Below are positions 42,079 to 46,221 of a stretch of 46,221 nucleotides of DNA, one piece after another. The notes under the pieces were generated by a model. That model was given only the letters and a program-made list of their open reading frames with translations, was not told the origin of the DNA and did no database searches. This stretch comes from Prevotellaceae bacterium (lineage in GTDB: Bacteria; Bacteroidota; Bacteroidia; Bacteroidales; Bacteroidaceae). Location: the NCBI GenBank assembly GCA_029226205.1, contig JAQXXT010000035.1:1-46221 (forward strand), in the 5' to 3' direction. The stretch's first letter is position 1. Each line of letters opens with the position of its first letter. Both the position numbers and the translations under genes were made by a program.

Positions 42079-43440
42079 ATGAGAAAATTTACGCTTTTAC
42101 TTGTTGCTGCTCTCGTTTCCGTAACGTCTTTCGCACAGAAGTTGGATCGTTCCGTGCTGAAAGCTCAGTTCAGTGCACAGCGTGCAGCACAAATGGAGAT
42201 GCTGAAGAACATGAAGCCGCAGTTGAACTCTGCCTTCAAGGCTCCCGTGGCTCCTTCCAACGTCAACGCCCTTCGCTCTGCCAAGAAGGCTGCCAGCACG
42301 GCTGTTTTCGCTGACAAGACATTGTCTTTCGCACTGAGCAGCAGCTATGAGTACATGACAGGAATGGGCTCCTTTGAGATCCCAATGGACACGACGATGA
42401 TCTATACGGACAATGCCAAAGACTCTATGTATGTTGACCTGCTCTCTCAGGGCTGGGGCTTCATCGCTGCTAAGATTTATCCTTCTGGTCTGTACGAAGG
42501 TGTTGACTCCCTCGTCTTCGCTCCGGGTCAGGTCGTTGGTAGCATGAAGAATGGTAAGAAGCTGGCTATCTATAACACCACACCGAAGTCTTCTTCCACT
42601 GGTGTTACTTTTACACGTAATAACAACCCAATCCGGGCTTATTATATTCCTGATGAGGGCTCCCTCATGACAATGAACGACAGCTACTATGGCGTCTTCG
42701 CCGGTGACTCTATCGCTCCTGTTGATGGTTGCTATCGTTTCGGTCTGGAGACTTTGGGAACTCCCGAAGAATTCTCTACGCATGTATATAATGCAACGAG
42801 AACGCTGACTTATACCATTCCGGCCAAATATTCTTCTACGGGAAAGGCACAGAAAGTAACGGATACACAGACACTTCCCCTCATTCCAATGAATACGAAG
42901 GATCAGAATGGCAACACGATTACCCGTTACTATATCAAGGGCTTCTCCGATGCTGCTCATGCGCTTGGTGACTGGCAGGTACTTGACAACGATACGGTCA
43001 ATGGTGCTGATGATACGCCGGTACTTGCTTTCACTGGTTCAGCTCTGCCGAACCCCAATCTGGGCACATTCTTCAGTTATCCAATCAAGTCTTCTGGCTA
43101 TCTGGCTGATTCTCTCCGTTTCGTCGGCGATTTTGACGCTTCTGCAAAGACGTATACTTTTGAGCCGATGGATGATGATATCCTGCTGGGTGACCTTGAA
43201 CTGAATTACTCTGAAAATGCTTTATATATCCTTCAGTATCTTGAGACTGTTACGAGCTTCAAGTTCGACTTCAGCACTACGGATATCAAGGGCATCACGA
43301 ACAATGCTGCTGCCGGTAAGGCACGCGAGGAGTATTTCGACCTGCTCGGCCGCCGCGTGAGCAAGGATGCCAAGGGCGTGCTGATCAAGCGGAGTGTGGC
43401 TGCTGACGGTACCGTATCCGCTCAGAAGATTGTAAAGTAA
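42079..43440 (+). CDS. Exported protein of unknown function with shared C-terminal tail
   Basis: A 453-residue protein with a clear signal peptide (RKFTLLLVAALVSVTSFAQ). A basic helical stretch (about 22-75, RSVLKAQFSAQRAAQMEMLK) precedes a beta-rich body without any motif I recognise. The end, EEYFDLLGRRVSKDAKGVLI, matches the tail of the other exported proteins here. It has its own consensus promoter and terminator, so it is an independent unit. It stands between the SusCD operon and the second M6 protease; no function is proposed. Confidence 0.85.
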   Translation: MRKFTLLLVAALVSVTSFAQKLDRSVLKAQFSAQRAAQMEMLKNMKPQLNSAFKAPVAPSNVNALRSAKKAASTAVFADKTLSFALSSSYEYMTGMGSFEIPMDTTMIYTDNAKDSMYVDLLSQGWGFIAAKIYPSGLYEGVDSLVFAPGQVVGSMKNGKKLAIYNTTPKSSSTGVTFTRNNNPIRAYYIPDEGSLMTMNDSYYGVFAGDSIAPVDGCYRFGLETLGTPEEFSTHVYNATRTLTYTIPAKYSSTGKAQKVTDTQTLPLIPMNTKDQNGNTITRYYIKGFSDAAHALGDWQVLDNDTVNGADDTPVLAFTGSALPNPNLGTFFSYPIKSSGYLADSLRFVGDFDASAKTYTFEPMDDDILLGDLELNYSENALYILQYLETVTSFKFDFSTTDIKGITNNAAAGKAREEYFDLLGRRVSKDAKGVLIKRSVAADGTVSAQKIVK

Positions 43441-43470
43441 TACATTGACCATATATTTCACTAAGACTTG

Positions 43471-43503
43471 AATCCACATGCTTAGAGAGTGTGTGGATTT
43501 TTG
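43471..43503 (+). terminator. Intrinsic terminator after the exported hypothetical protein
   Basis: AATCCACA (43471-43478) pairs with TGTGGATT (43492-43499) and is followed by a T run. Confidence 0.75.
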
Positions 43504-43510
43504 TGTTTCT

Positions 43511-43742
43511 CCACCGTAGGGTGCGGCCCTTGTGGTTGTCCGTGGGATTTGATCCACCGTAGGGTGCGGCCCTTGTGGCCGTCCTAAGAGTGCAATCGTA
43601 GGGATAAATTTATTATGTTCCGCGCCGATCGTGGTGTTAGGGCGCCCACAAGGGGTGCACCCTACGGCGGGGTTAGGGCGCCCACAAGGGGTGCACCCTA
43701 CGGCGGGGTTAGGGCGCCCACAAGGGGTGCCCCTACGGTGGA
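43511..43742. repeat. REP-like cluster XI: A+, A+, D+, then three tandem B- units
   Basis: A+ at 43511-43541 (ending TTGTCC) and 43554-43587, D+ at 43607-43629 (GTAGGGATAAATTTATTATG), then three head-to-tail 36-bp units starting at 43636, 43672 and 43708. The first two units have GTGCACCCTACGGCGG and the third GTGCCCCTACGGTGG, so they duplicated locally. The gap 43441-43772 holds a terminator and this cluster only. Confidence 0.9.
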
Positions 43743-43772
43743 TTTTTATCAACAAAATAAAGATTTAATTTT

Positions 43773-46064
43773 ATGAAGAAAATTCTTTTGGCTCTGCTGC
43801 TGATGCTCGTCGTGGGTGTCCGGATGTGGGGCGTACCGGCTCTGCACCGATTGCTCACTGCGCGTCAGAGTGATGGCACAACCTTAAGTTATTATCTGTA
43901 CGGTGATGAACACTTCTCCTTCCGTGCTACGGCGGATGGTGTCGTCGTGGCCCCGAATGCTGCCGGCAGCCTCTGCTATGCCCGTGTGGAGAACAACCAG
44001 CTTGTGGCTTCCTCGATGATTGCCCACAATGCCAATCTCCGTGGTCAGGTGGAGCAGACCTTTGTGAAGGGTGGTGATGCCCTGCGCCTCGGTGAACAGA
44101 AGCTCGGCAACCTCGTACAGTTCCGTCGTGCCGCTGCCCTGCAGCAGCTCTCCGTCAAGGGCGCGAAGGCCCCCCGTCGCATCGGTGCATCTACCTCCGA
44201 TGGTCTCGGCAGGAAAGGTTATGCTGCTGATGGCTGCGTGAGCAGTATCGGCGACGTGACGATCCCCGTCATCATGGTTGCTTTCAAGGATCAGAAGTTC
44301 CAGAAAACGACGACGATCGAGAAGATGACCCGCTATTACAATGAGCCCGGTTATTCCGAGGATAACTATACCGTTGGCTCCGTGAAGGACTACTTCGAGA
44401 GTGTGAGTAATGGCAAGTTCCGTCCGACCTTCGTTGTTGTCGATACCGTTACGCTCTCTAAGGGTTATGCCTATTATGGCGCAGACTCTTACACTCAAGG
44501 TACAGACTATAATGTATTATCCATGTTGATAGAGGCCATCGAAAAGGCTGAGGATGATGGTGTTGATTTCTCTCCCTACGCTGTCAATGGTGAGATTCCT
44601 TTGATTTCTTTCCTCTATGCCGGTTATGGTGAGGCAACAGGAACGCCGAGAGGAGATGATCCCAATACGATCTGGCCTCATGAGTTGAGCCTTAGTGATC
44701 TAAGAGATTATTATGAAGACTATAACGTCACGGCCGGCGGCTATGCCCTGAATGGTTATTTCGTCGGTAATGAGCTGAATAGGGATAACTCGCTGATGGG
44801 CATGGGCGTGTTCTGTCATGAGTTTGGTCATGCACTTGGACTGCCCGATTGGTATGTGACGGATTATTCTTACAGAGGCGATTCTCCCTTCGGCATGTTC
44901 TCCATCATGGACTCCGGTTGCTATTATCCCGGCGGTCTCGCTACGGCTCCTGTGGGCTATACGGCATATGAGAAGAGTTACCTCGGCTGGCAGACGCTTC
45001 CCGAGATTGATGCCACGCAGACAGACTCCATCACGCTGACAGATCCTGCTGACGGCGACAACAACTTCGCGGCTGTCCTCCGTAATCCGAACAATAAGAA
45101 TGAGTATTATATCTTCGAGAACCGTCGTCCCTCTACGTGGTATCCCGAGGATTTCTCCAACGGTATGATGGTGGAGCATATCACGTATAGCTCTAATGCT
45201 TGGCAAAGTGATAACCTCAACAATACGCAGAGTGCCAAGCGCGCCTATGTCGTGACGTCTGACGGCTCAATGCTCGGTAGTGGCAACAGTTATGCTTCCT
45301 TTGGCGACAACAGTCAACTCTTCGGCAATGGCAATAATAAGATGAAGGAATTCACATGGTTTGGCAATAAGACCGATAAGAACCGTTCCATCCAGAATGT
45401 CACGAAGAATGCCGACGGTACGATCTCTTTCCATTATAATTATGGTAAGGTATATCCGAAGAATCAGGAGAAATACGTGAAGGTGACATCTACCGACGAC
45501 CTCGCTGACGGCGACAGTGTCCTCATTGTCTGTACGGAAGCAGAGAAGGCCATGAGTGCCTACAGCAGTTATGCCTTCAAGAGTGTTGATGTGGTCTTGA
45601 ATGATGCCGGTGATACAGTTTATGTCGATCCGTCCACCTGGACCTTCGCGCTGAAGAATGTCGGTGATTTCGCTTGGCAGATCACGCGTGACGATGCTTG
45701 GATCTCCGGTGCCAGTTCACTGCTGAAATATAATAGTACGACGACGGGGGACAAGGCTATTGCGAAGATCTCCTTCGATGACAAGGGCAATGCAGTGATC
45801 GCTTTCGTCGGCGTGAAAGGCCATCAGATCGCCTATGGTACTTCTACGGAGAAGTTCAACATGAAGACGAATGACGTACAGTCCATCCAGCTCTTCAAGC
45901 GTCCTTCCCAGAAGTCGGAGACTACGGCCATTTCCGGCGTGGTCAAAACGCCCACGCTGGCTCATCCTCAGTACTTTACGGTCGATGGCCGAAAAGTCAG
46001 CAAGGATTATCGTGGGGTAGTGATTGTGAAAGAAGGAAGTAATACGAGAAAGATTGTGAGATAA
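43773..46064 (+). CDS. Second secreted M6-family metalloprotease
   Basis: A 763-residue exported protein with a hydrophobic signal (KKILLALLLMLVVGVRMWG). The propeptide-like region (ADGVVVAPNAAGSLCYARVE) matches the plan of the other M6 protease. The zinc site is HEFGH at residues 349-353 (GVFCHEFGHALGLPDWYVTD), followed by GMFSIMDSGCYYPGG with the Met turn. In place of the fibronectin III domain of the first protease, a different beta domain covers about 565-735 (YVKVTSTDDLADGDSVLIVC). It ends in YFTVDGRKVSKDYRGVVIVK. The two proteases share plan but differ enough in sequence to be old paralogues. Confidence 0.92.
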   Translation: MKKILLALLLMLVVGVRMWGVPALHRLLTARQSDGTTLSYYLYGDEHFSFRATADGVVVAPNAAGSLCYARVENNQLVASSMIAHNANLRGQVEQTFVKGGDALRLGEQKLGNLVQFRRAAALQQLSVKGAKAPRRIGASTSDGLGRKGYAADGCVSSIGDVTIPVIMVAFKDQKFQKTTTIEKMTRYYNEPGYSEDNYTVGSVKDYFESVSNGKFRPTFVVVDTVTLSKGYAYYGADSYTQGTDYNVLSMLIEAIEKAEDDGVDFSPYAVNGEIPLISFLYAGYGEATGTPRGDDPNTIWPHELSLSDLRDYYEDYNVTAGGYALNGYFVGNELNRDNSLMGMGVFCHEFGHALGLPDWYVTDYSYRGDSPFGMFSIMDSGCYYPGGLATAPVGYTAYEKSYLGWQTLPEIDATQTDSITLTDPADGDNNFAAVLRNPNNKNEYYIFENRRPSTWYPEDFSNGMMVEHITYSSNAWQSDNLNNTQSAKRAYVVTSDGSMLGSGNSYASFGDNSQLFGNGNNKMKEFTWFGNKTDKNRSIQNVTKNADGTISFHYNYGKVYPKNQEKYVKVTSTDDLADGDSVLIVCTEAEKAMSAYSSYAFKSVDVVLNDAGDTVYVDPSTWTFALKNVGDFAWQITRDDAWISGASSLLKYNSTTTGDKAIAKISFDDKGNAVIAFVGVKGHQIAYGTSTEKFNMKTNDVQSIQLFKRPSQKSETTAISGVVKTPTLAHPQYFTVDGRKVSKDYRGVVIVKEGSNTRKIVR

Positions 46065-46078
46065 AAGGCCTACCCAAG

Positions 46079-46105
46079 CCCTCCCTGAAGGGAGGGATGT
46101 TTAAT
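46079..46105 (+). terminator. Hairpin after the second M6 protease
   Basis: CCCTCCC (46079-46085), loop TGAA, GGGAGGG (46090-46096), then ATGTTTAAT. The stem is perfect but there is no strong T run; it may be a terminator or another dispersed palindrome. Confidence 0.5.
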
Positions 46106-46117
46106 ATGCCTCTTCCC

Positions 46118-46221
46118 CTCCGTAGGGCGCGGCCCTTGTGGCCCGTCTGTCTCCGTAGGGCGCGGCCCTTGTGGCCGTCCTAATTCCACATAATTCCCAG
46201 TTAGGACGGCCACAAGGGCCG
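46118..46221. repeat. REP-like cluster XII: A+, A+, A- (cut by window end)
   Basis: Two A+ variants with GTAGGGCGCGGCC (46118-46150 and 46151-46183), where T of the usual GGTGCGG is C, and the beginning of an A- unit at 46200-46221. Confidence 0.85.

Noticed and set aside
43636..43742. Three 36-bp repeats resembling a CRISPR array
   Set aside because: The units are directly contiguous with no spacers, are copies of the dispersed family B repeat, and no cas gene is near.
43222..43755. 177-codon minus-strand ORF
   Set aside because: About half of it is tandem repeat translated as CGRPNPAVG-like units and the rest is antisense to a real gene.

Overview
The window looks like a chromosome segment of a Bacteroidales bacterium, most probably Prevotella or a close relative (Prevotellaceae). 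The reasons are promoters of the Bacteroidetes type (TTTG, 19-21 nt, TAnnTTTG) in front of many genes, a SusC/SusD pair with companion surface lipoproteins, the order topA-aroK-speA-argB, rimP-nusA-infB and sufB-sufC-sufD-sufS, and several secreted proteins ending in the short 'YxLxGxxV...GxYI' tail common in Prevotella. Species cannot be fixed from sequence reading alone.

Layout. 1-0.2 kb: C-terminal end of a transposase, then decayed repeat DNA. 0.6-6.2 kb: housekeeping block (topoisomerase I, shikimate kinase, arginine decarboxylase, acetylglutamate kinase). 6.4-7.4 kb: ECF sigma factor overlapping a one-TM partner that is probably its anti-sigma factor. 7.8-8.0 kb: a promoter, a structured segment and a terminator that look like a small RNA gene. 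8.0-19.1 kb: a TPR/TM/HTH regulator and three exported proteins (Omp28-like with CxxC, M6 metalloprotease on the minus strand, 1572-residue multidomain surface protein). 19.1-19.6 kb: terminator, three kinds of palindrome and tRNA-Asn (minus). 19.7-21.4 kb: S41 tail-specific protease. 21.5-26.3 kb: rimP-nusA-infB behind a strong promoter and a leader hairpin that looks like an attenuator. 26.4-32.1 kb: sufBCDS for Fe-S cluster assembly, then rnhB. 33.1-41.8 kb: SusC, SusD, zinc metallohydrolase lipoprotein, DUF4302-type lipoprotein, BACON-type lipoprotein, in one apparent operon. 42.1-46.1 kb: an exported protein of unknown function and a second M6 metalloprotease.

The most striking feature is not a gene. 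Nearly every gap between housekeeping genes holds short palindromic repeats with a common grammar: G(T/C)AG followed at once by an imperfect hairpin. Three families (A, B, C) keep the same loop region (CCCTTGTGG) but have different stems that stay paired. Two more families (D, E) keep the G-T-A-G plus hairpin plan with unrelated sequence. Copies are arranged singly, head to tail, or as inverted pairs. This is the architecture of REP/BIME elements mobilised by TnpA-REP (RAYT) transposases in Proteobacteria. Family C is a roughly 108-bp palindrome that can fold into a junction with two inner hairpins. The repeats have duplicated across both ends of sufD, carrying along its start codon and its stop codon, and in four genes the element begins inside the TGA stop. 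No RAYT gene lies in this window.

How the genes work together: the exported proteases, the SusCD pair, the zinc hydrolase and the glycosidase-free context suggest capture and uptake of protein or peptide substrates, while the rest is core metabolism, translation and Fe-S biogenesis. That functional reading of the SusCD locus is inference.
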